Positions 10,706 through 19,215 of a DNA stretch of 64,000 bases are shown in pieces. Below the pieces are notes generated by a model. It was not told the origin of the DNA. It saw only the letters and a program-made list of their open reading frames with translations, and searched no databases. A program made the position numbers and the translations under genes. The stretch is from assembly GCF_002729955.1 (NCBI RefSeq), contig NZ_PBYA01000027.1:1-64000 (forward strand). Reading direction: 5' to 3'. Positions within the stretch are counted from its first letter, which is position 1. Every line of letters begins with the position of its first letter. The DNA comes from Salinisphaera sp. GTDB taxonomy: Bacteria > Pseudomonadota > Gammaproteobacteria > Nevskiales > Salinisphaeraceae.

Positions 10706-11491
10706 ATGGAGCCGTTCTTTTTCGGTACCGGAGGCGCGCTCTATGGCGCCTATCATCAGCCGCCAGCAGATGCGCCCGGCCCGGAAACCGCGCTGCTGAT
10801 CTGCCAGGGCATCGGCTACGAGTACATGCGGGCTTATCGGGCCTGCTGGCAGCTCGCCGAAACAGCGGCCGCCCGCAATGCCCATGTGCTGCGCTTCGAC
10901 TATGGCTGTACCGGGGAAAGCCACGGTCGCCAGCACGAGGCCAGCTGGGCGCGCTGGATCGCCGATACCGGCGAAGCCATTGCATGGCTGCGGGATACGA
11001 CCGCGCTGTCCCATGTTCGAATTGTTGGCGTGCGGACCGGGGCATTGATCGCGGCGGCGGCGAGTGCTCAGACCCGCGAGCGCCGTCGCCTGCTGCTCTG
11101 GGATCCGGTGGTCGACGGCAAAACCTATCTGCAGCAGATCGGCGTGATGCACGAAAGCCAGACGCACAACATGAACCGATATCGGCCGCGTCGGCATCAT
11201 CACGCCGAGCGTGGCGGTGATGAGTATCTGGGCTTTCACTGGCCGTCGGCCGTCGTGGACGAACTGGCCGGCGCACGGCTCATGGATTATGCCCAGGCGC
11301 GAACGGATGACTGGGATCTGGCCTTGAGCCCCGGCGAAGTGCGGCAGCCGGTCATTGATACGGTCGCCGCCCGGGGCGGGCATATCGTCGAAATGCCGGA
11401 GGCGATGGACTGGATGGACATACGTGCGCAATACCGTCGGGTTGCGCTGCCGCAATCCGCCCAGCCAATGCTCGACCGGGTGCTTGCCTGA
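10706..11491 (+). CDS. Alpha/beta-hydrolase-fold protein, exosortase-system hydrolase type 2-like
   Basis: A 261-residue protein whose ATG lies 5 bases after GAGG, which overlaps the synthase stop. A GTG at 10700 is an alternative start but leaves no room for a ribosome site. The N-terminal strand and RFDYGCTGES motif fit the alpha/beta-hydrolase fold. At the nucleophile elbow it reads G-V-R-T-G, with Arg where Ser is expected. From memory, this matches the exosortase A system-associated hydrolase 2 family, which is found in exopolysaccharide loci. It is translationally linked to the megasynthase and followed after one base by a second hydrolase. It may assist product release or tailoring, or be non-catalytic. 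No signal peptide is seen, so it is probably cytoplasmic. The fold is clear; the function is not. Confidence 0.75.
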   Translation: MEPFFFGTGGALYGAYHQPPADAPGPETALLICQGIGYEYMRAYRACWQLAETAAARNAHVLRFDYGCTGESHGRQHEASWARWIADTGEAIAWLRDTTALSHVRIVGVRTGALIAAAASAQTRERRRLLLWDPVVDGKTYLQQIGVMHESQTHNMNRYRPRRHHHAERGGDEYLGFHWPSAVVDELAGARLMDYAQARTDDWDLALSPGEVRQPVIDTVAARGGHIVEMPEAMDWMDIRAQYRRVALPQSAQPMLDRVLA

Positions 11492-11492
11492 G

Positions 11493-12332
11493 ATGCCTGA
11501 GATACCGCTGCGTTTCGGTCATGAATCCCATCTGGTGGGCATGTTCTGCGAGCCGGATGCACCACAGGCGCGCGAGCGGCCTGCGGTATTGTTTCTCAAC
11601 TCGGGGCTCGAGCACCGGGTCGGTCCGCGAGGCCTGTCGGTTGCGGTGGCGCGGGCGCTGGGCGATGCCGGTTTTGCCAGCCTGCGCTTCGACTATGCCG
11701 GCATGGGAGAAAGCCGCAAGCCGAAGCGTCCGCTTGCCGCCGAGCGTGACGAAGAACTTCTGGCCGAATGCGCGGCCGCCATCGAGCTGCTGCAGACTCG
11801 CACCGGCGCTGCGGGCGTGGTGTTGTTCGGCCTGTGCAGCGGTGCCGACGATGCGCACCGGGTGGCCATGGCCAATGACGCAGTCCTGGGCATGGCCCAG
11901 ATCGACGGCCATGGCGCGATCACGGCCGGCTTCAAATGGCGCTATGTCGCACATCGTCTGGCCTCGCCCAGACGCTGGCAGAACTGGTTCGAACGCAAGT
12001 TCGGCGCCCCGGCCGACGCTGATCGAGCAGTGCTCGAAGGCGTCGATTTCTTTCAGATGCCGGAACGCGACACGCTGGCCCACGATCTGGCCCTGCTCGC
12101 GAAACGCGACGTGCGGCTGTTCTATGCCTATTCGGGCGCGACCCACAGCTACTACAACCATTCCGGGCAGCTACGCCGTGCGTTGGCACAGGCCGGCGTG
12201 GACCTGGGCGGGCATCTGGAAGAACATTTTCTGCCGTCGGCCGACCACACGTTTTCACGTAACGCCGAGCGAATGGTGTTGATCGAAACGCTGATCGCCT
12301 GGCTTCAGGCCGGCTGGCCCTCGGGCGAATGA
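11493..12332 (+). CDS. Alpha/beta hydrolase, exosortase-system hydrolase type 1-like
   Basis: A 279-residue protein. The ATG at 11493 is one base after the upstream stop, and the frame is open further 5' but without a plausible start. Motifs visible are an oxyanion-type LNSGLEHRVGPRG segment, RFDYAGMGES, a nucleophile elbow G-L-C-S-G in which Cys takes the place of the usual Ser, and a late SADHTF that could supply the catalytic His. The Cys elbow resembles exosortase A system-associated hydrolase 1 proteins as I remember them. Being the third gene of the synthase operon, it is the best candidate for releasing or transferring the assembled chain, because the synthase ends without a thioesterase. 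The last 28 bases overlap the 3' end of the opposing PPTase gene. Confidence 0.75.
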   Translation: MPEIPLRFGHESHLVGMFCEPDAPQARERPAVLFLNSGLEHRVGPRGLSVAVARALGDAGFASLRFDYAGMGESRKPKRPLAAERDEELLAECAAAIELLQTRTGAAGVVLFGLCSGADDAHRVAMANDAVLGMAQIDGHGAITAGFKWRYVAHRLASPRRWQNWFERKFGAPADADRAVLEGVDFFQMPERDTLAHDLALLAKRDVRLFYAYSGATHSYYNHSGQLRRALAQAGVDLGGHLEEHFLPSADHTFSRNAERMVLIETLIAWLQAGWPSGE

Positions 12333-12958
12333 GTACAGGCCACACAGACGATGCGTTCGCCCTGAACAAGGCTGCGCACCACGATATCGAGACGTGGCGG
12401 AAGGTCGGCCATTTGCAGGCGATAACCATTCGCCGCGGCGATCAACTCGAAATCGACAAAGTCGGTCGCTGCCCGACCGAGCCCGGCGAGACATTTGTAG
12501 GCCGCCTCCTTGGCCGAGAACAGGCGCACCGCATCGCGCTCGTCGGCCAGGCCCGCGCGTTCGCTGGCCGTGAACACGCTCGGCCAGGCAGGCGCAGCGA
12601 GGGCGCGCGGCCCTTCGATATCGAGACCGATCGCGGCGATCGCATGTCGATACGCCACGGCCACGGCCGCCACGCCATCGGCATGGGTAAGGCTGCCGGT
12701 CACGCCCCCCGGCCAGGCCGGGCCGGCATCGCGGCTGGCGCCCAGTGCCGCGACCGGGCGCCCGAGGGACGCCAGGGCCGCGCGGGCGAGCGTACGCGCG
12801 CTCGCGAATTCGGCACGCCGCGTTTCAACGGCGCGCTCGACCAGCGCTGCCTCGACAGGCGGCAGGGCGCCGGCCGGGGCGATCGGCCCGGCCCGTACGA
12901 CCGCGCCTGCCGGCAAAAGGCCGGCGATGAGTTCTTCCAGCGGGTAATCGCGTGTCAT
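12305..12958 (-). CDS. 4'-phosphopantetheinyl transferase, EntD/Sfp type
   Basis: A 217-residue enzyme that transfers the phosphopantetheine arm of coenzyme A to the Ser of carrier domains. Family motifs are present in order: RRAEFASAR, then GVTGSLTH, IGLDIE (metal-binding Asp/Glu) and FSAKEAAYK (catalytic Glu and Lys). The N-terminal half resembles the EntD-like subgroup used for siderophore and peptide synthetases. It is the natural partner for PCP1, ACP and PCP2 of the adjacent megasynthase. It lies on the opposite strand, with its 3' end overlapping the hydrolase gene and its start 44 bases from the divergent flippase gene. Identification is secure at family level. Confidence 0.9.
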   Translation of the reverse strand: MTRDYPLEELIAGLLPAGAVVRAGPIAPAGALPPVEAALVERAVETRRAEFASARTLARAALASLGRPVAALGASRDAGPAWPGGVTGSLTHADGVAAVAVAYRHAIAAIGLDIEGPRALAAPAWPSVFTASERAGLADERDAVRLFSAKEAAYKCLAGLGRAATDFVDFELIAAANGYRLQMADLPPRLDIVVRSLVQGERIVCVACTHSPEGQPA

Positions 12959-13002
12959 GCGCGTATTGTCGCGCGTTCGCGCCGCAAAACGCAGAGGGCG
13001 CC

Positions 13003-14451
13003 ATGCTGAAATGGCTGTCTTCGTCGCTGGCGGACGCGGTCGGGCGTATTCTGTTGAAGCTCGTCACCACGGTGGTATTCGCCTACTGGCTGTCGCCGGA
13101 GATATTCGGCCGAGCCTCGCTCACCATCGTCATCGTCAGCCTGCTGGCGATCGTGGTCACGGCGCCGTTCGAGGAATCGCTGGTGCAACGGCGCGTGATT
13201 TCGCGCTCGCAGTTCGCCGGCGCACTGGCGCTGGTGCTGGCCGGCTCGGTGGCGCTGATCGCGGCCAGCTTTGCGGCCGCCGCGGTCATCGCGCGTGTCT
13301 ATCCGGCCACCAGCGAGACGGTCACGCTGGCCTGGCTGGTGGCCGGTTTCAGCCCTATCCTGCTCGCCCATGCCGGGGTGGCGATCTTTACCGCCATGGC
13401 ACGCCGCCATCGGGCCTTTACCCGTATTGCCTGGTCCAATCTGGCCGGCGATGTGCTCGGCGTGGGTGTGGGTCTTGGCCTGGTGTTCTCGGGCGTCGGC
13501 GTGTGGTCGCTGCTGGCCGTACGGCTCGTTTCGCGTTTCGTCACGCTGGCATGGCTGGTCGTCGACAACCCGGTACGGCTGCGCCCGGCCTGGTCGCTCG
13601 GCGGGTTGGGGGAGCTCTCCGGTGTCGCAGGCTGGTTTTTTGCCGCGCGTTGCGTGGACAAGGCCGGCGACGCGGTCTTTCAGGGGGTCGTGGCCCGCCT
13701 GTTCGGCCTCGAAGGCGCGGGCTATCTGAATATGGCGTTGCGCATTATCGAACCGGTTCGCGGGCCGACGGCCTCGGTGAGCCACAACATCGCGATGTCG
13801 TTTTTCGTGCGCGCCCAGGATGCCCCGCAGCGCCTGCGCGCCGCGGTGGCGAGCACGGTGTCGCATACCGCGATGGTTCTGCTGCCGGTGTTCTTTGGCC
13901 TGGCGGCCTGTGCGCCCACGCTCATCGCCTTGCTCGGCGGCGAACGCTGGGCCGCGGCCGGGCCCATCGCGGCCGGGCTTGCGCTGGCCGGCGGCGTCGG
14001 CGCGACAACGCATTTTCTGATGACCGCGCTGGCCGCACGGGGCGAGGCCCGCCTGTGCTGTCTGGCGTTGGCCGCTGAGCTGGTTTGCGTCGCGATCGCG
14101 CTCTGGCTGTTGGCGCCGCTCGGGCTGATCGCCATCGGCGTGGCCCGCATGGTCTCGACTTCGGCCATGGCCGGCTTCTATCTCACCGTGGCCCGGCCGG
14201 TGTTCGGGATCGACCGGCAGGCGTTCTTGCGTTCGGTGCTGCCCAGCCTGCTCAGCGCGACCCTCATGGCGGTGCTGGTGGTTGGGGTTGCGCGGCTGCT
14301 CGGGCCGGACACGTCGTCCGCGCTGGTGCTGATCGCCCAGGTCAGCGTCGGTGTGCTCATCTATGCCGGCCTTGCGCTGCTTTTTCAGCGCGCGCTGCTC
14401 TACTCGGTGCTCAACGCCCTGCGTGGGCGTAAACCGGGGCTGCCCGCCTGA
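13003..14451 (+). CDS. Polysaccharide flippase, Wzx/MOP superfamily
   Basis: A 482-residue integral membrane protein with about 12-14 hydrophobic segments across its whole length. The ATG at 13003 is preceded by GAGGG at a good distance; an upstream in-frame ATG at 12952 would overlap the PPTase start and adds a non-conserved leader. Wzx-type flippases move undecaprenyl-diphosphate-linked oligosaccharides from the inner to the outer face of the cytoplasmic membrane. The start MLKWLSSSLADAVGRILLK and the phrase GVGVWSLLAVRL are typical of the group. It points toward, and ends 6 bases from, the exopolysaccharide operon, for which it would supply the missing flippase. A role in exporting the megasynthase product is possible but unsupported. 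Confidence 0.85.
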   Translation: MLKWLSSSLADAVGRILLKLVTTVVFAYWLSPEIFGRASLTIVIVSLLAIVVTAPFEESLVQRRVISRSQFAGALALVLAGSVALIAASFAAAAVIARVYPATSETVTLAWLVAGFSPILLAHAGVAIFTAMARRHRAFTRIAWSNLAGDVLGVGVGLGLVFSGVGVWSLLAVRLVSRFVTLAWLVVDNPVRLRPAWSLGGLGELSGVAGWFFAARCVDKAGDAVFQGVVARLFGLEGAGYLNMALRIIEPVRGPTASVSHNIAMSFFVRAQDAPQRLRAAVASTVSHTAMVLLPVFFGLAACAPTLIALLGGERWAAAGPIAAGLALAGGVGATTHFLMTALAARGEARLCCLALAAELVCVAIALWLLAPLGLIAIGVARMVSTSAMAGFYLTVARPVFGIDRQAFLRSVLPSLLSATLMAVLVVGVARLLGPDTSSALVLIAQVSVGVLIYAGLALLFQRALLYSVLNALRGRKPGLPA

Positions 14452-14457
14452 ACGCGG

Positions 14458-15633
14458 CTACTGCGGCTGCGGATCCAGGGTGACGCGAACCGCAATGCCG
14501 CCGACCCATTCGCGATAGTCGAAGACGGGTTCGCTGGAGTCGCGGATGACGCGCTCGCCGCTGGCGATCAGGGCCAGCTGTGGGCGTGGCCGCCAGGTCA
14601 GATCCAGCCCGTAGTTGCGAACCTCATCCTGGCGGGAGTCGTCGGCAACCGAGGTCTGCTGATAGTCGCGCCGGTTCCAGGCGCCGCGAGCGGTGAGTTC
14701 GATCGCCGGACTGTATTCCCAATCGAGGGCCACCTCGGCGCCGCGGCTGCGCAGGGCGTTGGCGTCGATATTGTCGGCAGAATAAATATCCTGCGAGAGG
14801 GTGAAGCGAAGCTGGGTCTTTGCCGAGACGTCGCGAATATAGCTCAGCCGGGCCGTGGGTGCGGAATAATCCTCCGACTGGCCGCCGCGGTTGTCGCGGT
14901 GGGCATAGCCGGCGCGTAGCTGAACCCGGGAGATCCCGGATATACGCCAGTCCAGTCGTCCGAACGGTTCGTGCTGCACGAAGCGCCGGGCGAGCGGGTC
15001 GTTCGGGTCGCGTTCGGGGTAGCGCCCGTCGATACGCTCCACGCCGACGGTCAGGCTTGTCTGTGGTGCGCCGATATAGCGCAGTGCCAGGCGGGATTCG
15101 AGTTCGTCGCGGTCGTAGCGGCGCTCGCTGTCGAGGCTGTGCCGGCGCAGCCGGTAATCGACGCCGCCGACCACCTGCCAGTGCGGGGTCACGGCCAGCG
15201 TGGTTTCGATGCCCGGGTTGCTCAGGCGAATGAAGTCCTGCTCGCGCGTGCCGCGGTTCTCGAAGTCGGTCAGTTCGCGGGAGCGGTTGTAGTAGAGCCG
15301 GCCGCGCAGGGCATGGCCCACTTCGTAGTTCCAGACGAAGTTGCCGTTGTAGGCGGTGTGATCGAGGCGCTCGTTCTTGACGTAGTTCAGGCGGCTCAGA
15401 TCGATATGCAGCGAGAGTTGCTGGCGCGACATGCCCCAGCGCGCATCGGCGCCGACGGTGGCCCGGCGCTGCGTATCGGCCTCGCGGGTCTCTTCGCGTG
15501 AAGCAAACAGGTTGCTGTCGCGGCTCACACCGGCTTCGATATAGGGCGACAGACGCAGCTCGCCGGCGTGCGCACCGCAGGGCAGTGCCACCAGCGAGGC
15601 CGCCAGAATGTAGCGTACTTCAGTAGGCCGCAC
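14458..15633 (-). CDS. Outer-membrane beta-barrel exopolysaccharide protein, EpsL-like
   Basis: A 391-residue protein with a short N-terminal hydrophobic stretch ending GAHAGE, consistent with a signal peptide. The rest is made of alternating amphipathic strands rich in Tyr, Arg and Asp (LSPYIEAGVSRDSNLF near the mature N-terminus) ending in a barrel-like VRVTLDPQPQ. It resembles the EpsL barrel of methanolan-type and PEP-CTERM/exosortase-associated exopolysaccharide loci, thought to take part in secretion across the outer membrane. It is the last gene of the leftward operon and overlaps the sugar transferase gene by 14 bases. No exosortase or PEP-CTERM protein is present in the window. Confidence 0.7.
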   Translation of the reverse strand: MRPTEVRYILAASLVALPCGAHAGELRLSPYIEAGVSRDSNLFASREETREADTQRRATVGADARWGMSRQQLSLHIDLSRLNYVKNERLDHTAYNGNFVWNYEVGHALRGRLYYNRSRELTDFENRGTREQDFIRLSNPGIETTLAVTPHWQVVGGVDYRLRRHSLDSERRYDRDELESRLALRYIGAPQTSLTVGVERIDGRYPERDPNDPLARRFVQHEPFGRLDWRISGISRVQLRAGYAHRDNRGGQSEDYSAPTARLSYIRDVSAKTQLRFTLSQDIYSADNIDANALRSRGAEVALDWEYSPAIELTARGAWNRRDYQQTSVADDSRQDEVRNYGLDLTWRPRPQLALIASGERVIRDSSEPVFDYREWVGGIAVRVTLDPQPQ

Positions 15634-17011
15634 GGTCGCGAAAGATCAGCGCAATCGTGCGCAATATGATGTAGACGTCGAGCCCGGGGGACCAGGTGCG
15701 GATATAGCGCAGGTCGTAGTCCACCCGGCGTTCCATGCAGTCCAGCTCGTGGATTTCGCCGCGCAGGCCGTTGACCTGGGCAAGCCCGGTCAGGCCGGGG
15801 CGTACCTTGTGGCGCAGCATATAGCGTTCGATCAACCCTCGGTAGGTTTCGTTGTGTTCGATGGCGTGCGGGCGCGGGCCGACCACGCTCATGTCACCGC
15901 GCAGCACATCCCAGAACTGGGGCAGTTCGTCGAGCGACATGCGGCGAAGGATGCGCCCCAATGGCGTCACGCGCGGATCGTTCCGGGTGGCCTGGGCAAC
16001 ACCGGCCCCGGGGGCGGCCGTATGCATGGTACGGAACTTGTGTACGCGGATACGACGGCCATCGAGACCGTAGCGTTCCTGGCTGAATAGAATGGGGCGG
16101 CCCGACGTGGCCCAGATCAGCGCGGCGAGCAGCAGATACAGCGGCGAGAGAACAATCAGCACGCCCGCCGAAAACAGGATATCCATGAAGCGCTTGAGCA
16201 CGCCGTCGGCGCCGAAGAACGGGTTGTCGCTGAACGAGAACACCGGCACGCCGCCGATATTGGCGAACTGGAGTTGGTCGCTGCGAAACAGCGGTGAGGT
16301 CGGCATGAAATAGATCGATGCCGTGGTGTCGCCGAGCTGACGCACGATATGGGTTGCGCGCTCGGCGCCTTCCAGCGGCAGCACGACGAACACCACGTTA
16401 ACGCTGTGGTTGTTCACGTAATCCACCACGTCTTCGGTACCGCCAAGCACGGGGCGGTCTTCCTGACGGTGGCCGACTCGTTCCGGGCTTCGATCCTCGA
16501 AATAACCCAGCAGGCGGAATTTCGGCACGTCGAGCGCGGACAGGATATGCGCCAGACGCTGGGCGCCCTCGTTGACGAACACGATCACCGCGCTGCGCGA
16601 TTTCATCGAGTCGGGGAAAAAGCGAAAGAAGACATAGCGCACGATGTGATGCGCGATGACGAAAAGCACGGGCGTGAATACCAGCCACAGCAGGATGACC
16701 CGACGTTCGTACTCACCCGAGCGACGGGTCAGAAAGCCGAGGAACACAAAGCCTGCCGCACACAGCAGCCAGCTCACCATTACGCCGGTGCCGATCGAGC
16801 CGGGGCGGCCCATCTGCCATTTCCAGATCAGGTTGTAGCGGCTGAATACGACGCCGATGACCGCAAGCGCCAGCACCGCCAGCTCGCGGTCGTTTTCGCT
16901 GATGCCCTGGGGCGACAGCGCCGCGATCGTGAGCAGCAAGCCCGTGCTGAGCCCGCCATAGGCCAGGCCATGGAACACCGGCGCCGAAAACGTGCGTTTG
17001 CCGAGGTTCAT
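15620..17011 (-). CDS. Undecaprenyl-phosphate sugar phosphotransferase (initiating transferase)
   Basis: A 463-residue polyprenyl glycosylphosphotransferase of the WcaJ/EpsB/PssY type. It loads the first sugar phosphate, usually glucose-1-phosphate, onto undecaprenyl phosphate at the inner membrane. Four N-terminal membrane segments are followed by a CoA-binding-like domain, then a fifth hydrophobic segment and the conserved C-terminal catalytic domain (KFRTMH, SLDELPQFWDVLRGDMSVVGPRP, RPGLTGLAQV). Length and architecture match the family. The start codon overlaps the stop of the upstream glycosyltransferase by 4 bases. It begins repeat-unit assembly for this operon. The specific sugar cannot be read from sequence. 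Confidence 0.92.
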   Translation of the reverse strand: MNLGKRTFSAPVFHGLAYGGLSTGLLLTIAALSPQGISENDRELAVLALAVIGVVFSRYNLIWKWQMGRPGSIGTGVMVSWLLCAAGFVFLGFLTRRSGEYERRVILLWLVFTPVLFVIAHHIVRYVFFRFFPDSMKSRSAVIVFVNEGAQRLAHILSALDVPKFRLLGYFEDRSPERVGHRQEDRPVLGGTEDVVDYVNNHSVNVVFVVLPLEGAERATHIVRQLGDTTASIYFMPTSPLFRSDQLQFANIGGVPVFSFSDNPFFGADGVLKRFMDILFSAGVLIVLSPLYLLLAALIWATSGRPILFSQERYGLDGRRIRVHKFRTMHTAAPGAGVAQATRNDPRVTPLGRILRRMSLDELPQFWDVLRGDMSVVGPRPHAIEHNETYRGLIERYMLRHKVRPGLTGLAQVNGLRGEIHELDCMERRVDYDLRYIRTWSPGLDVYIILRTIALIFRDRAAY

Positions 17012-17952
17012 TGGTCTGCCTTGTCCGCGTGGCGGCGGCCGCGAAACGAGCGCAGCAGACGCGCCGGCAGCGCTGCGAGCTGGCGACGTTGCCAGCGGCG
17101 CAGATCGCGCCGGAATGCAGGGTCCGGATAGCGCGGCACGCCGCGTGCTGCGGCACCGAAATAACCGGCGATGATGAGCAGCCCGCCTACGCCGTAGGGC
17201 CAGTCACGCATGCGATAAATACCCGATGCCACCGCATAGGCGGGGTCGTAGCCCATGAAATGGATGCCGCGCCCCCAGCGCAGTCTGCCGTGCACGATGC
17301 TGACCTCGGATGAACCCATCAGCCGGTGATGGTGGATACGCGCTTCGGGATCGGGAATATTGCGGGTACGCCAGCCGTTCATGCGGGCACGATGGATATC
17401 AATGCCATCCCATTGCAGCGTCTGTTCGAAGCCGCCGATGGCCTCGAAGGCGGCACGCCGATAGAACTTGAAGGGGCCGCAGACCATATCGGGGCTCTTG
17501 CGCTCCTCGACATCGCCGCCGGGCTCGGGCCGGAACACGCGCCCGGATACCGCGGCCAGGCGCTCGTCGGCCGCGAATTCGGCGAGCATGCGTTCGATAT
17601 AGCGCGGCCCGTAGGTGATATCGGCATCGAGCTTGACGATATAGTCCCAGTCCGCAATCGGCGCGGCAGCCAGGCCGTAGTTGAACGCCTCGATCACGCC
17701 GGAGCCTACCTGGCGGCGCCCGCGGTCGGGTTTGTCGACGACATGAATGAAGTCGGTTTGCGCAGCCCGTGCACGGGCGATCGCCGAGGTATCGTCGCTG
17801 GAGCCGTCGTTGACGATCACCCAGGCCGCTGGGCGTACCGTCTGCGCGCTGAGGCTGTCGATGGCCGCGTTGATGAATCGCGCCTCGTCGCGCACCGGCG
17901 AGATGACCAGAATGCGCGGGTGACCCATCGCCTGTTGGGGCGTTTCGCTCAT
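17008..17952 (-). CDS. Glycosyltransferase family 2
   Basis: A 314-residue GT-A-fold transferase. The N-terminal ISPVRDEARFINAAIDSL and NDGSSDDT are the nucleotide-sugar-binding start of GT2 enzymes. KLDADI supplies the DxD-like metal site, and a hydrophobic segment near residue 240-260 followed by a basic tail suggests membrane association. It adds one sugar to the lipid-linked repeat unit on the cytoplasmic face. Both ends overlap neighbours by 4 bases (ATGA), a sign of translational coupling. Donor and acceptor are unknown. Confidence 0.88.
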   Translation of the reverse strand: MSETPQQAMGHPRILVISPVRDEARFINAAIDSLSAQTVRPAAWVIVNDGSSDDTSAIARARAAQTDFIHVVDKPDRGRRQVGSGVIEAFNYGLAAAPIADWDYIVKLDADITYGPRYIERMLAEFAADERLAAVSGRVFRPEPGGDVEERKSPDMVCGPFKFYRRAAFEAIGGFEQTLQWDGIDIHRARMNGWRTRNIPDPEARIHHHRLMGSSEVSIVHGRLRWGRGIHFMGYDPAYAVASGIYRMRDWPYGVGGLLIIAGYFGAAARGVPRYPDPAFRRDLRRWQRRQLAALPARLLRSFRGRRHADKADQ

Positions 17953-19214
17953 GCCAGCACCCGTTCGTAGGCCGCCAGCAGCTGGGGAATTTCGTGATGC
18001 CAGGCCAGGCGTTCTTCGATACGGCGTCGCCCGGTTTCGCCAAGCTTTTCGCGCAGCGCGGGATCGTCGAGCAGTGCGAGTATCTTGTCGGTGAAGTCGT
18101 CACGATCACCGGGACGCGCGTACAAGGACGCCTCGCCGGCCGACGCCCGGCCCTCGGTGAGGTCGTATTGCACGAGGGCTTTACCCAGCGCCATGTACTC
18201 GAGAATCTTGTTCATCGTGGACTGGTCGTTCATTTCATTCTTCGGGTCCGGGCTGACACAGATATCGGCCGAAGAGAGAACACGCATCAGGTCGTCGCCG
18301 GCCAGGCGCCCCGGAAAATCCACATAAGCCTCGATCGCCAGCTTCTGCGCCAGCCGGCGCAGGCCGTCCAGCGACGGGCCGAAGCCGACCAGGCAGAACT
18401 GGATATCGCGGCGGCCGCGCCGATGAACGATATCCGCGATCATCTGCAGCAGATCCTCGAGGCCTTCCTGTTCGCCCATCACACCGACATAGCCCACCAG
18501 ATAGGTGCGGCCCTTATGCAGGGCAGGGTCGGGCGCCACCCGACGGACCCGATCCAGGTTTGGGCCGCTACGGACCACGAATACGTCCGCCTCATCCATG
18601 CCGCCGCGGGTGCAGGCGATGCGCTTGAACGATTCGTTGGTGGCGATCGAAACGCGGGCGAGGGCGAAGGTGGTGCGTTCGAGCACCCGCATTACGCGAT
18701 ACATGACGCCGTTACTGCCGAATTTAGCCACGAACAATTCGGGGCAGAGATCGTGATGATCGAACAGAAAACGCACGCCGAACGGGCGGGCGGCGGCCGC
18801 CACCAGAAAGATGGTATCCGGCGGGTTGCAGGCATGGATGACGTCGATCCTCTTGCGCCGGCCTATACGCGCCGTCAATGCAAGCTGCCAGAACAACGCG
18901 GCCGAGTATTCCAGCGGATAGGCCCAGGCGCTATCGGCAACGGTGGGCAGTGGGTGGCGATGAATTTCAATGCCGTCGATGCGTTCGTAGCGTTGCCGAT
19001 AGCCCGGGCCGGTGGGGCAGATGATCGATACCGCATAGCCGGCTTCGCGCAGCGCAGAGGCCTCTTGCCAGACGCGACGATCGAAGGGCAGCGGCAGGTT
19101 CTCGACGATGATGAGCACGTGGGCGGACGCCGCTGCCTGGCCGCGCTCGGCACTGGCGGCCGCTGCCGCCGTGCGTTTCTGGCGCTGTCTGAATTTTTGT
19201 AAGGCGAGGCGCAT
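17949..19214 (-). CDS. Glycosyltransferase family 4, WbuB-like
   Basis: A 421-residue GT-B-fold transferase. After a basic, Ala-rich leader of about 28 residues it shows the family start (ENLPLPFDRRVWQEASALREAGY), a Rossmann-like C-terminal half with VGYVGVMGEQEGLEDLL, and the nucleotide-sugar site around SPDPKNEMNDQSTMNKILEYMALGK, where the E of ILEYMA is the usual conserved acid. It builds the exopolysaccharide repeat unit. The gene is separated from the next GT4 stop by one base and overlaps the GT2 gene by 4 bases. The linkage is unknown. Confidence 0.88.
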   Translation of the reverse strand: MRLALQKFRQRQKRTAAAAASAERGQAAASAHVLIIVENLPLPFDRRVWQEASALREAGYAVSIICPTGPGYRQRYERIDGIEIHRHPLPTVADSAWAYPLEYSAALFWQLALTARIGRRKRIDVIHACNPPDTIFLVAAAARPFGVRFLFDHHDLCPELFVAKFGSNGVMYRVMRVLERTTFALARVSIATNESFKRIACTRGGMDEADVFVVRSGPNLDRVRRVAPDPALHKGRTYLVGYVGVMGEQEGLEDLLQMIADIVHRRGRRDIQFCLVGFGPSLDGLRRLAQKLAIEAYVDFPGRLAGDDLMRVLSSADICVSPDPKNEMNDQSTMNKILEYMALGKALVQYDLTEGRASAGEASLYARPGDRDDFTDKILALLDDPALREKLGETGRRRIEERLAWHHEIPQLLAAYERVLA

Positions 19215-19215
19215 G

